From Medicago truncatula (Eukaryota > Streptophyta > Magnoliopsida > Fabales > Fabaceae), in NCBI RefSeq assembly GCF_003473485.1, contig NC_053045.1:60864494-60928493 (forward strand): 64,000 bases of DNA. Reading direction: 5' to 3'. Shown piece by piece: positions 12,328-22,825 of this stretch. The position numbers and the translations under genes were made by a program. Below the pieces are notes generated by a model, which saw nothing but the letters and a program-made list of their open reading frames with translations, did not search any database and was not told the origin of the DNA. How positions within the stretch are numbered: the first letter of the stretch is position 1; each line of letters opens with the position of its first letter.

Positions 12328-13824
12328 TAAAAGAATAGAAGATAGATAGTGCAAGACAATCAATTTTATCAGTAAAGTGGTTCCTTCACTTCTTTACTTT
12401 CTTGCTTGCAAGTTTTGTAGACCATAATATTGTTTCTTGAAGTGCGAGACAAGTAGAGTGATGTCTATATATAAACTTTATTTCTTTGTTATAAGATGCA
12501 CCAATAAAAAACACTTTAAGTTTGTATATTACCTTTTTATTCTTTTATCTAATACCCTTGTCTTAGATTGTTGTGAGATGTAGCTAGGTACTTGCATTTG
12601 ATGGAATGGCTGTATTGGGGCTGGTGGGGGGGTTTGAGAGTAGTCAATATGTTGTAAAAAATTTGCAATCGTATTATTCTCGGGTAGTCAATAGATAACA
12701 ATCGTCGTGGTTTTTTTCAATGTTATGTTTATGTGTTGTGATTTTGTTCTTTTATTTTCTCTATGCTAGTTTTTTTTCCAACAATTGGTATCAAAACTTT
12801 TGGTTTGGGGTAGGAATACTTAATATGGTTTGTGATTGCGGTCTGATCTTCCGCATCATAAAGAAGTGTGGTATTATAAAAGTGTTGCAATCATAAGTTC
12901 TACCGTGAAGTTTAGGCTTAGAGAAAATTGATGGAAGCATCAATTTTGCCTTTTGGAATTTTTGACATGTGGAAATTCTTGGAGGGGTTTTAGTTTCGAG
13001 GGAAGTGTACTCATTATGGTGGAGTATGATAGTTCTTTTCAACTATGATTGTCAATTAAGACAATGTTAATTTTTTGAGTGATTATATTTTTTATGTTGG
13101 AATATGATAGTTTTTTTTTTTATCTGCAATTGTTTGTGACCACAATGGAAGCGAATGTATCATTTTTAATCAAGGTAAAGATTGTTGGTGTTGGGTGAAG
13201 ATTAGAGATGACAATGAACTGAACCAACTTAATAATAATTCGAAATTTGATTCGATAATTAACTCGTTGAATTTAATTCATGAACCAAATGAGTTGAATT
13301 GAGCTGAAAATTAAGTTCGTTAAATAAATAAGTTGAACTTAAATTGTATATAGTTTGACTGCGTTGTTTCATGGGTTGACTCGATAGTGTGTATTGAAAT
13401 TTGAAAGTGGAAGAGCATCTTGGATGAATGCTAAAACAAGGCCGTGAAAAATCAAACTTTTAACCATAGACACGCATATTATTTACCCTTTGTCAAGTCA
13501 TATATAATCTGTTTTCTTATGAATAGTCGTATTATTTTCACACTAAAATATATTTAGTTCTTTGATGGATCAATTTTATAAGTGGTCCATTGTAGTTTGG
13601 TAATTTTAATATTTATAGTTACGACAAGATTTGATTGATTTCACTTAAATACAAGCTGCAAATTTAAGTAATTGATATTGATATTAAAATTGTGATGTGC
13701 ATAGTAATTTCTCTTCTCTAAGATAAATACAATGCAAAAGAAAAGTTAAAAATTGGATAACCAAAATTTGGAACCAAACCGCAGAGTTCATAGAAAGACA
13801 CGACCAACAAGAATTCGTGTGCAA

Positions 13825-16800
13825 ATGGCGATGAACATGCAAGTAACACCTTTCAATATCCCAAACCTCCAAAAGAGACAGCCTCAGAACCTTAATTTTC
13901 CAAACAAACATTCATCAAAACCCATTTGTTGTTCTCTTAGCAGTTCAGACATGGTTGTATCTCAGAAACTTGCACAACAGTTCAATCCAAATATTCCTAT
14001 AGAGAAAGCTGTTACACCTCCATCATCATGGTATATTGATCCCTCTTTCTTCCACCTTGAGCTCGATCGTGTCTTCTATAGAGGCTGGCAAGCTGTTGGT
14101 CAGTTTTATTCTTCTTAAAGTTTCTATTCATTAATTACTTTCATTGGTTTAGAAGATTAAATTATTCATTTTATCAATAAAGACGATAGTTTATAATATG
14201 AATATGAGGCCTGGATTGGATAAACAGCTTAATTAAGTGTTTATAGCATAAAACCTTATCATAAGCTATATCTATAACAAAACAAAAAAGTCAAATTACT
14301 TTCATATAAGTTGTTTTCATAAGCTATCATGAAGAACATATGGAACTAAGCTAAAAATAACAGATATAGGCATGTTATAATCTCTCTCAAACAGTCTCAC
14401 AAGTGAAACAACAAACTTATGTCCATATGTTTCTTGTCTGTGGGGATACCTATGGAGGAAAGAAAGATGATAGCTGATACTGATATATGAATTTAAGGCC
14501 TGGATTGGATAAACTACTTAATCAAGCTCTTATAATGATAATGTGAGTTCTTATCATATAAGTTATGCGTAAGCTATTTCTGTAACAAAAGATAAAATAA
14601 AGTCAAATTACTTTCATATAAGTTATATGTTGTTTTCGTAAGCTATCTTGAAGAGCTTATGGAAATAAGCTAAAATAACATATGGACATGTCATAAGCTC
14701 TCCCTAACAGTCTCACAAGCGGTTATGCAAGTAGATAAGGTCATATAAACCAATTGAAACAGGCTATGAATGTATATGACATGGGTGCATATGGTAATTC
14801 ATTACTTAACTTTTGATTCATTATACTTAATCTGTATCCAGTGGTTTGTGTCAAGTCCATTGCTAAGTACTATTCTGCTTTTATTCATACTAAATTCTGA
14901 TGTCATCGCTATGATAGATCTGATTAACTAAACTAAATTTGTCTTATGAGAATTTTCTTGACGGTCAAAAGTTCTCAATTTCGTTTATCAGGATCGATGG
15001 AGCAGATAAAGAATCCTGGTGAATTTTTCACTGGAAGGTGGATTTTTTGTTTATTTAATATAATATATGATCCACATATTTGTCTTCAATACAAATACAT
15101 TGGTTCTTGTTCTTGTTGTATTTACATATGTTGTTTAACATTGTTGTCTAATTGCAGCTCCATTTGGTTCTTGGAAGGGGAGAAGGATATGTAGGAGTGA
15201 CATATTAAGCTGTGTACACTATTTACTTTCTTTTCTTCCAAATTTCTGAGAACCACATGGAGGATTAAATATTGCAGACTAGGAGATGTGGAATTTGTGG
15301 TATGTCGTGATGACAGTGGGAACGTCAGGGCCTTCTACAATGTTTGTCGGCATCATGCCTCCATTCTTGCTTCTGGAAGTGGACAAAAGTCCTGCTTTGT
15401 CTGCCCATACCACGTGAGTTTAATTACATCCTTAAATATGTATACATGCATTATTTTGATTCTCTTTTTCTGTGGATACACTCCTTTTCTTTGTTATGAT
15501 CCTTGTGAGGTTGAAGAGACAATTGTCAAGCTTTCCTTCATGGATAATGGCTGTTACCATGATCTGTTCTTTTATTATTTTTGGTTTCCAGCTATTTTCA
15601 CTTGCTTCTTGTTTTGGAAACTTCAATGCAAAAAGACGATTATTTCTGCAGGGTTGGACATATGGATTAAATGGAAATCTTCTTAAGGCAACTAGGATAT
15701 CAGGAATGCGAGATTTCAACGTAAATGTATGCAGTTCTGTTCTATAGTAAGTTACTTATACAATATACAACTCACATAAGGAAAAAGGTTGGCTGATTTC
15801 TCTTACCATGAAGGGTAGGATTTTGGTCTTATACCAATCAAAGTAGCGACCTGGGGGCCTTTTGTCCTTCTCAATTTTGGAAAGGAGAAGGAAGAAGTTG
15901 ATAATCATAATGTAGCAGAGGAATGGCTTGGTAGCTGTACAGAATTACTTAGCACCAATGGAGTTGATTCTTCGTTAAGTTATGTATGTAGACGTGAATA
16001 CACCATTGAGTGCAATTGGAAGGCATGACCTCTTATCTTATCTTAAATTTAATCTTTTTCCTAGAGAGTTTATTTATTACTTTGCCACTCCGGCACACTT
16101 TCGTTTTCTATATGATTATGTGAATGAAAAATTTACCAGGTTTATGAAACTTTACCCTCCCTTTTGTTGTTGAGCCTGCTTTTTCCCTCACTAGTGGCCA
16201 TCTTCTGTAAGAAAATTAAAACAACATGTTTTAATTATCATACACATTGTTATTTATGTAATTATTATGATTATTTTTCTTTATATGATTCATGGAAGTG
16301 CTTAGGTTTTGGTGGTTTTGGGTCTTCTTTTTGTAGGTATTCTGTGATAACTACTTAGATGGTGGCTATCATGTGCCATATGCGCATAAAGACCTAGCAT
16401 CTGGTCTTAATCTTGACTCCTATTCTACCAAAGTATGCTTTTTTTACTGCTTCTCTTTTATATAATCTCTTCAGCTCACCTTCTACTTTACTGTATAGTG
16501 TATATCATGACAATTTGAATCTTGTAATATGTATACTTCCATCCTTTCCTGCTCCAATCAGGAGAAAAAAGTTTCTGTCTCTCTTCCCATTTCATTTTAT
16601 TTGCTACAATAAGTTTACAACAAAGAAATCTTCTGGAACTGGATTTTGAAATGCCGTTTGATTTGTTACCGGGGAGTGTTTATGTACTAAGGGATTGTTA
16701 TGATTGAAACAGTTGTTTGAAAGGGTTAGCATCCAAAGTTGTGAAGGCGGTTCAGAGAAAAGCAAAGAGAATAATGATCGACTTGGAAGAAAAGCCATAT

Positions 16801-18023
16801 ATGCTTTCATTTACCCAAACTTCATGATCAATAGGTTCTTTCTTTTTTATCTCGAAACTTGATTGTTCATTTTTTCAGTCATGTTCTTTCTAATAATTCT
16901 GTATCTTCCCCTAGTTGCTTTGCAAATCAACATGCTTTTATAAATTCGGGTGCTTGCTGGTCTGATAGGTATGGACCTTGGATGGACACCAATCTTGTAC
17001 TCCCACTAGGACCCAGCAAATGTCAAGTAGTTTTTGACTACTATCTTGAACCCTCACTACAGGTAATATCTAGTTATTTAAACACATGTCTAATATTGAT
17101 ACCAATGATTCAGACTGTATTGAAGATTAAAACTAAAATGTACTTAAGAATAGGGTACACCATTTCGGTATTGGCATTATCCTTAGGATATTAACATCTG
17201 TTTGGTTTTCTTGTAAATCTTCTTGTTTTGACTATTGGCTGAAAATTTAGTTTGCCGACATATGTATTAAATTAAATCATTGACATTTGACAAACTATTA
17301 CAATCAACCTTGTGCTGGTATTTTTGTACCAGCTACATGTGGAGGGATTATTTTTGGAAGAAACTTTAGAGGCTGCGTTGGTTGTTGATGACTAGGGTAT
17401 GAAATTTTCATAAATGCAAAGTTCAGTGCTTTGCTTTCGTGTTTTGAATGACTCCATGAAAATACGAAAAAACCACTCAATTTTTTACTTCGATAGAAGA
17501 TAGTGAAACCTCAAGTTTGCATTAAGTAGAGCAATGCCCGAGCAATGCCTTAATTAGTATATTGAATTTTCTGAAATCAAACTTAAATTAGTGACTCGAT
17601 AGTTCCTCATACGATTGAACCCCTTTTTTTTTGTTAGTTTATGAGTTCACTTCACGAGTTTTGAAAATAAATACTTATGAGAACAATTATTCATTTAAGT
17701 CCATTCAAAAACCTCAATGCCTGCTGCCTTCTCTTTGACTGAGCAGGGTGACAGAGATTTCATCGAGAAAAGTTTACAAGATAGTGAGAAAGTGCAGGTA
17801 CAAACATTAGTTTAGCAAACTTTATTAGAAATTTTCCTTAAGTTGCAACATACCTTTTGTAATGCATTTGGTTATTCATGAGCAGATAGAAGATATTGTG
17901 CTGTCTGAAGGTGTCCAAAAGGGCCTCCAATCCCCAGCGTATTCTGTGGGAAGATATGCTCCGAAAGTAGAGCAGGCCATGCACCATTTTCATTGTCTTC
18001 TGTATGAAAACCTGACAACTTAA
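13825..18023 (+). CDS. CMO: choline monooxygenase-like Rieske oxygenase, chloroplastic
   Basis: Ten exons join in frame: 13825-14098, 14992-15037, 15278-15413, 15652-15726, 15819-16022, 16337-16432, 16713-16834, 16969-17062, 17747-17797, 17886-18023, encoding 411 residues. A Ser-rich N-terminus looks like a plastid transit peptide. The Rieske [2Fe-2S] ligands are Cys130-x-His132 and Cys149-x2-His152. The mononuclear iron motif is in DNYLDGGYHVPYAH (His257, His262). Choline monooxygenases use reduced ferredoxin and O2 to make betaine aldehyde, the first step to glycine betaine, in the stroma. The C-terminus EQAMHHFHCLLYENL is also typical. Intron 5 begins with GC instead of GT (16023). An in-frame ATG exists at 13753, but the start at 13825 gives the better transit-peptide-like N-terminus. 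The fold and family are clear. Activity on choline is not, because the Arabidopsis CMO-like protein is reported to lack it and many plants with this gene accumulate little glycine betaine. Confidence 0.92.
14208..14409 (+). mobile_element. GGCCTGGATTGGATAA MITE family, copy A (in CMO-like intron 1)
   Basis: It starts GGCCTGGATTGGATAA and contains the family's recurring ATAAGCT/AGCTTAT blocks. It is shorter than copy B and breaks off after 'cagtctcacaagtg'. Related copies are at 14497-14763, 26235-26516 (opposite orientation) and 33850-34215. Confidence 0.75.
14497..14763 (+). mobile_element. GGCCTGGATTGGATAA MITE family, copy B (in CMO-like intron 1)
   Basis: This is a full-length-looking copy that begins GGCCTGGATTGGATAA and ends near ACCAATTGAAACAGGC, roughly the inverse of its start. 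It lies in direct orientation only about 90 bp after copy A inside the same 893-bp intron, so most of intron 1 is transposon sequence. Confidence 0.8.
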
Positions 18024-19972
18024 ATCCTGTTGCTCATTATGGATGATAAATTGTCGCAGCAACCAATAAAATCTGCGCCCCATACCGGCAATGAGCATCT
18101 GTCTAAATTTGAAATTGATGCATAGTATATGCTACTATTCTACCAGACGATTTTATTTCAATCAAACATAATAAAGTTTACCAGAAGATTGACTTTATCT
18201 TCTGTTGAAAATGATAGTTATTTGGAAATCTGCTTCTGTAAATTTGCTGCTCCAGTATTGATTCTGGTCATAGGAACGGGGTGGGTTGCCACATTCTCAG
18301 AAATTTCTCAATCTCCTAAGAATTGCTGGTCTATTTTTGAGTAACCAAAACCAGCTGCTAGGACTTGGTAAATAAACCTACCCAATAATTATCATGCCAA
18401 TAATATCTGTTCTCTTGAAAGAAATCATTTTATTTTCTTATTTCGTGTTTATGCCAACACGACACTGACACATGTGGTTACATTCAATCACTTTCAATAA
18501 TTTTAAACTATCATTGTGTCTACGTATAGATGCCAATATCATGTCCAGTGAATCACTGCAGAATGATCTGCTACTAGTTTGATTTGCATGTCAATATGTA
18601 TAAATAAAAACATCTGATTAGAAGCAAAAGAATGCCCCTGCAATATTCCAAACTTATAATTAAGAAATGAATACTCTTCTATGAAACACGGTCTCTGACA
18701 CAAACACTAGACAAATCCGACTTTCCTACAGTCATAGGATCTCACATTCATGCAGTCAGGACCACAATTTTCAAACATTAAATTCAGTAGCCATAATCAT
18801 GCAATAAGCAGCAAATTAAAAATTGTCATAATTTAATCTGCAAAACAACTATATGCTAGATTGTTATCCATTTTATATGTTAGGAAATCTTTAAGAATGC
18901 TTGATAGGTAAAATCATAACATTATGAGTTGAGTTAACAAACCAAATCACAAGCATTTGCAAAGTTAGTGAAGGATTAGAAATAAGCATCAGCGAAAACA
19001 TGCAAAAGGCTGGCTGAACACCAAGCTTCCATTATAAGTAGAGTTAAAACAACATATCTAAGAATAAAGTTCATGCATTATTAGAGATAAGGATCAGAAG
19101 TATTATAAGAGGTTTCTCCTTTCTTTATCCATGAATTAAAGTCAATCTCAAAAGCAAAATAGGAGATCAAGTTTGCATCAAATATGAATTCTATTTTCAA
19201 TGACTAAGGCATAAGGCTCTCAACAAGATGATCATCTGGTGTAATTATTAGCAGCAAACACTTTAAAACTACAACAGGAAAGTTCAATATGTTTGTCCCT
19301 TCTGATAAGTACAGAATCAAGCTTCTGCACAAAATTAGTTCAACCTTTCCCACCCAAATGCAGACTATGAAATTCAATAACCATATGTTAAACAAATATA
19401 AATGATTCCTATGCATGAAAAATAACGGTTATCATAGAGGTTCTATTGTTCTAATCTAATTAAGAAACTAATAAACACCAACTGTTCTAACTAACATATT
19501 GGGGAATTAGAGGTAAAATTAGAACCTGAGTTGCACTTGTAACCAACTGTTACTCCACCGACTACAATCAAATAAATACCAGTATCGCATAAGTAAACAA
19601 AATCGATGAATACCATATGTCATTTGGAGACGTCGTGTAGAATCAATTCCAAATATACATATCTTAATCCTCAGAAATAATTTTATAGGAAAAGATCATG
19701 ATGTCACTATTAAAAAAAAAAATTCAAATAAGCATATGGTGTGAGAAAAAGATCCAAATTAAATTACCATTAAACAAAATCTCAACTGCAGTATAAAAAG
19801 TGCAGATTAAAACAAAAGAACCCTAACAAAGAATGAAAACGAAATTACTGAAAAAAAAATAACAAAATCTCAACTGCAGTAAAAAAAGTGCAGAATGAAA
19901 GAACCCTAACTAAAAAGTGAATACGAAATTACTGAAAGAAAAATTTCTTCGTCGATAGCTAATAATTCTATT
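18024..19972. other. intergenic region between convergent CMO-like and MADS genes
   Basis: Both flanking genes end into this stretch, so their 3' untranslated regions and polyadenylation signals must lie here. I see no further gene, transposon end or RNA. Next to the MADS stop a short imperfect direct repeat ('aaaatctcaactgcagta', near 19779 and 19864) occurs twice. Confidence 0.45.
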
Positions 19973-20533
19973 CTACGGCATGGCACTTTGCTTCATGACA
20001 AGTTCATCAGCCCTTTCAACAAGCTTCCTCCTTAACTCATAAATGGATATCATAAATTGTTCAAGTTGATCACTACTCATATCATCAATTGAATCATTCC
20101 ACCTCATATCATCAATTGAATCATTCCACCAATCACCACCCTTGTTGAAAATCTTAGCCAAATTTTGAACATCTTCTAGTTTCTTCTTTTCCATCTCCAA
20201 CATCTTTTGTGCCTCCACATATTGTCTATTGTAATCTTGGTAGGTCAGAAAATTTTCTGCTACCTTTGAATCCTCAAACTCAGTGGTTCCTTTGATGTAG
20301 CTGTTGAGGACAGAGTATGTGTCGGGTTGGCCAAAACAAAATAGTTTGTCACCAGGAGAAAACACAATGATGGCTGCATGAACATCACATAAGACACAAA
20401 GTTCGCTTGCTTTTCTGAATAAACCTTGTCTTCTTTTTGAGAAAGTCACTTGTTTCTGTGATTCTTTCTCAACCTTCTTGATCTCAATCTTCTTGCGTCC
20501 CATGTTCTTCTTTCTTTGGTTAACCATATCCAT
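19973..20533 (-). CDS. type I (M-alpha) MADS-box transcription factor, AGL62-like
   Basis: This is a single-exon gene for 186 residues. Residues 11-70 form a MADS DNA-binding domain (GRKKIEIKKVEKESQKQVTF, then SKRRQGLFRKASELCVLC and AAIIVFSPGDKLFCFG). Intronless structure, length and the absence of a K domain fit type I MADS genes of the M-alpha AGL62 class. In Arabidopsis this class is mainly expressed in endosperm and the female gametophyte; AGL62 prevents premature endosperm cellularisation. The C-terminal half has a short acidic/coiled-coil stretch. WNDSIDDM is present twice in a row because of a perfect 27-bp duplication. A second in-frame ATG (20503) lies directly before GRKK and is an alternative start. 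A TATA box sits about 50 bp upstream. Confidence 0.92.
   Translation of the reverse strand: MDMVNQRKKNMGRKKIEIKKVEKESQKQVTFSKRRQGLFRKASELCVLCDVHAAIIVFSPGDKLFCFGQPDTYSVLNSYIKGTTEFEDSKVAENFLTYQDYNRQYVEAQKMLEMEKKKLEDVQNLAKIFNKGGDWWNDSIDDMRWNDSIDDMSSDQLEQFMISIYELRRKLVERADELVMKQSAMP
20076..20129. repeat. perfect in-frame 27-bp tandem duplication inside the MADS gene
   Basis: The unit at 20076-20102 is repeated exactly at 20103-20129. It adds nine residues (second copy of WNDSIDDM plus one) without shifting the frame. No mismatch separates the two copies, so the duplication is young or homogenised. Confidence 0.95.
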
Positions 20534-20579
20534 GGTGAAATATTAGATTGCATTGTGAAACATGAAAGAGATTTATTAT

Positions 20580-20587
20580 TTATTTAT
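20580..20587 (-). promoter_or_regulatory. TATA box of the MADS gene
   Basis: TATAAATA on the minus strand lies about 50 bp upstream of the first ATG (20533). This spacing leaves a short leader, as is common for type I MADS genes. Confidence 0.55.
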
Positions 20588-20801
20588 AGGGAAAGAACCG
20601 TGTGACATAAATTATTTCTAAATCAAATAATTTTTCATTCTTACATATTGACAAAATTTATATATTCCATTAACACGTTTTTTGTGTACAAAACAATTTC
20701 GGAATCAAATCTTGACAGGAGATTTCTTTTTCTTTTATATACTATCACATTAATAATTTGATTCACTTATATTATACCAATACGTAAAGGAAATGCAATA
20801 T

Positions 20802-21021
20802 ATGTCTTTAGGCTGGTTGAAAGCCAATAAGGTTGTTTTTAGGTTTGGTTCTGAGATGTGGTGCTCAAGTCTCTTACAATGTTTGGGCATCACTTAATGG
20901 TTTGTTTGGTTGTTTGTATGACTCTTTATTTATAGAGTAGTTCTTTTGGCACACCTTGTGCTAGAAGAGTTGCTTTTGGTGATTAATATAATTTCATTTT
21001 TGATTGTTCAAAAAAAAAAAA
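20802..21021 (+). mobile_element. 5'-truncated LINE tail with target-site duplication
   Basis: A 220-bp insert ends with TTTCATTTTTGATTGTTC and an A-run. It is flanked by an 11-bp direct repeat AAATGCAATAT (20791-20801 and 21022-21032). It includes the recurring 'cacaccttgtgctagaagagttgc' region shared, with differences, with the LINE at 3833-4605. Only the 3' untranslated part was inserted. Confidence 0.85.
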
Positions 21022-21482
21022 AAATGCAATATTTTTTTGAGTTTAATGGTGATGGATTTATGATTCAAAATAACTTTGCACATACAACCAAACAAAACAT
21101 TTAGAATTATCACGTCAATTAATAATGTTTTTAATTTACATGGCAATATCGTCAACCTACAACCATTAAACTGTTTTTTTTTTTTTGTTGAATTTTTTAC
21201 TATTAAGTTATTCTCTTAAACAATTTTTTCTTTTAAGATCTAAAACAATATATAAAGATAATTCAAGATTTTTTTTAAATATATTTTTCATTATACATCT
21301 ATACATATAATTTTAATCAAAATCAAAGTTGTTTATAATTTACACATTTTATAACATAATAAAAGAAACTAACAGATGAGCACGAAGTACTCGTCTAAAC
21401 ACTAGTTATATATGAAGAAAAAAAATAACTTGACTCACTATTAGTTGACACCGAGTGACAAACTTAGCATAGTTGATGCTTT

Positions 21483-21562
21483 TTTTGTGTGGTGTCTGGG
21501 ATTCGAACCCCAGACCTTAAATGTATTATGCATTATTTTTATCAATTGAGTTAAACTCACGT
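21483..21562 (-). mobile_element. short tRNA-derived SINE
   Basis: An 80-bp body lies between 23-bp direct repeats (AAACTTAGCATAGTTGATGC plus TTT; 21460-21482 and 21563-21585). On the minus strand it begins GTGAGTTTAACTCAATTGAT (A box), carries GGTTCGAATCCCAGAC (B box) and ends in an A-run. It corresponds to the 5' half of the longer SINE copies. Confidence 0.85.
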
Positions 21563-21585
21563 AAACTTAGCATAGTTGATGCTTT

Positions 21586-22240
21586 AATAGTTTGTATAGA
21601 ATACAAAATTTACAAATTCAACTATTGAATTAAAAAGTCTTTTATTAAATAGATCAAATATATGAACCGGGGTTTTGCCGTGTTCTATTATGTATATAGT
21701 GGAGTGTGAATTGAAAACGTGGAAGTCTCATATTGGATATATTACACATATTTATAATGTTTATATAGTAGGGTGTACCTCGAAGGGGTTCATAGTTATG
21801 TAAACGAAGTAAGCACTAGCGGAAAATTATATATTGATTTATTTTAGCAAAAAAAAATTATTGATATATTTTATTATTTGGAAATAATTATTTAATCATT
21901 ACTAGAAAGTGCTTTCTTAGTCCCCAAGTTTTGCTTAAATATTTTGGAACGCAATCTCAAATATTTTTGTGGAATGCAATCTATAATATTTCAGTACTTG
22001 ATCTGAAATATATTTTGGTACTAAATATAAAATACTTTTGTACTCAATATGACATATTTTGGTACTCAATTTGATATATTTTTCTACTAGATCTAATACG
22101 TGAATTACTTATTTTCAAAATTTCTCGCGTATTAGTTGTCAATTTTCTCTATAAATAGAGAGCTCACATAGTTCATTCCACACATCAAAAATTATTCTGA
22201 AACTTCAAATTCTTTTTTTCTATGTCCCCTTTTCGGCTTG
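21586..22240. other. AT-rich intergenic sequence
   Basis: No gene is visible. Around 21940-22090 a short phrase of the form '(tt)tggtact(c/a)aat...ata' recurs several times imperfectly, giving weak local repetition. Confidence 0.4.
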
Positions 22241-22394
22241 TGTTGACAGATCTTTCTTATTTCATCTCCTTTTTATGTCCTTTCAGAATTAAGAACTCTT
22301 AAGACTAGATATTCCGAAATTAAGAGTGTTGACAGATCTTTCTTATTTCATCTCCTTTTTATGTCCTTTCAGAATTAAGAACTCTTAAGACTAG
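22241..22394. repeat. 68-bp direct duplication with 18-bp spacer
   Basis: The segment 22241-22308, starting TGTTGACAGATCTTTCTTAT and ending CTTAAGACTAG, is repeated without a visible mismatch at 22327-22394. It is non-coding. Confidence 0.9.
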
Positions 22395-22703
22395 TCTCTT
22401 TTTCGGTATAATATTCATTCGAAATAAAGAATGATCTCAAGCACCTCTTAAGAGCATAGTCCCTTCGATATTGTGTCCCTTCTACACTCACGAATAAAGT
22501 ATAAATATTCCTTCTTATATTCCTCTATTTTCTTTCAATTTTTTTAATTATGTCATTAATAAATGATCATTTTGTAAAATCACTCATAATTTTTGTTTCT
22601 CATACAAAATTAATTATATTTTGTAATATTTGTGGAAGTGGCAAAGTGTCGTATAATAAAAACGGATGGAGTATGTTTTAAAGTATTATAATAACATTAA
22701 AAT

Positions 22704-22814
22704 GTCCCGTGAGCATAGCTCGGTTGGTAGGACAATGCATTATTATATGCAAAGGCCGCATTTATTCACCTTATAAGGTGAATTCTAGCTACTAGGCTAC
22801 CTGACAAAAAAAAA
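22704..22814 (+). mobile_element. tRNA-derived SINE, decayed B box
   Basis: It begins with CCCGTGAGCATAGCTCGGTT (A box) and ends with an A-run after CTACTAGGCTACCTGAC, the same 3' end as the SINEs at 10878 and 36698. It is flanked by AACATTAAAAT (22693-22703 and 22815-22825). The B box region is deleted or mutated. Confidence 0.75.
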
Positions 22815-22825
22815 AACATTAAAAT

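Larger units (their letters stand above)
9421..13824. other. 4.4 kb intergenic region between divergent LRR and choline monooxygenase-like genes
   Basis: It holds the promoters of both flanking genes, which point away from each other, plus mobile debris listed separately (SINE 10878-11035, tandem repeat near 11866, MITE 12054-12327). Several short reading frames lie here, but none shows a domain, exon structure or composition that supports a gene. Confidence 0.5.

Noticed and set aside
13753..13824. Upstream in-frame ATG of the CMO-like gene
   Set aside because: It would add 24 charged residues before the transit-peptide-like sequence. The start at 13825 fits chloroplast targeting and family length better, though this was not proven.
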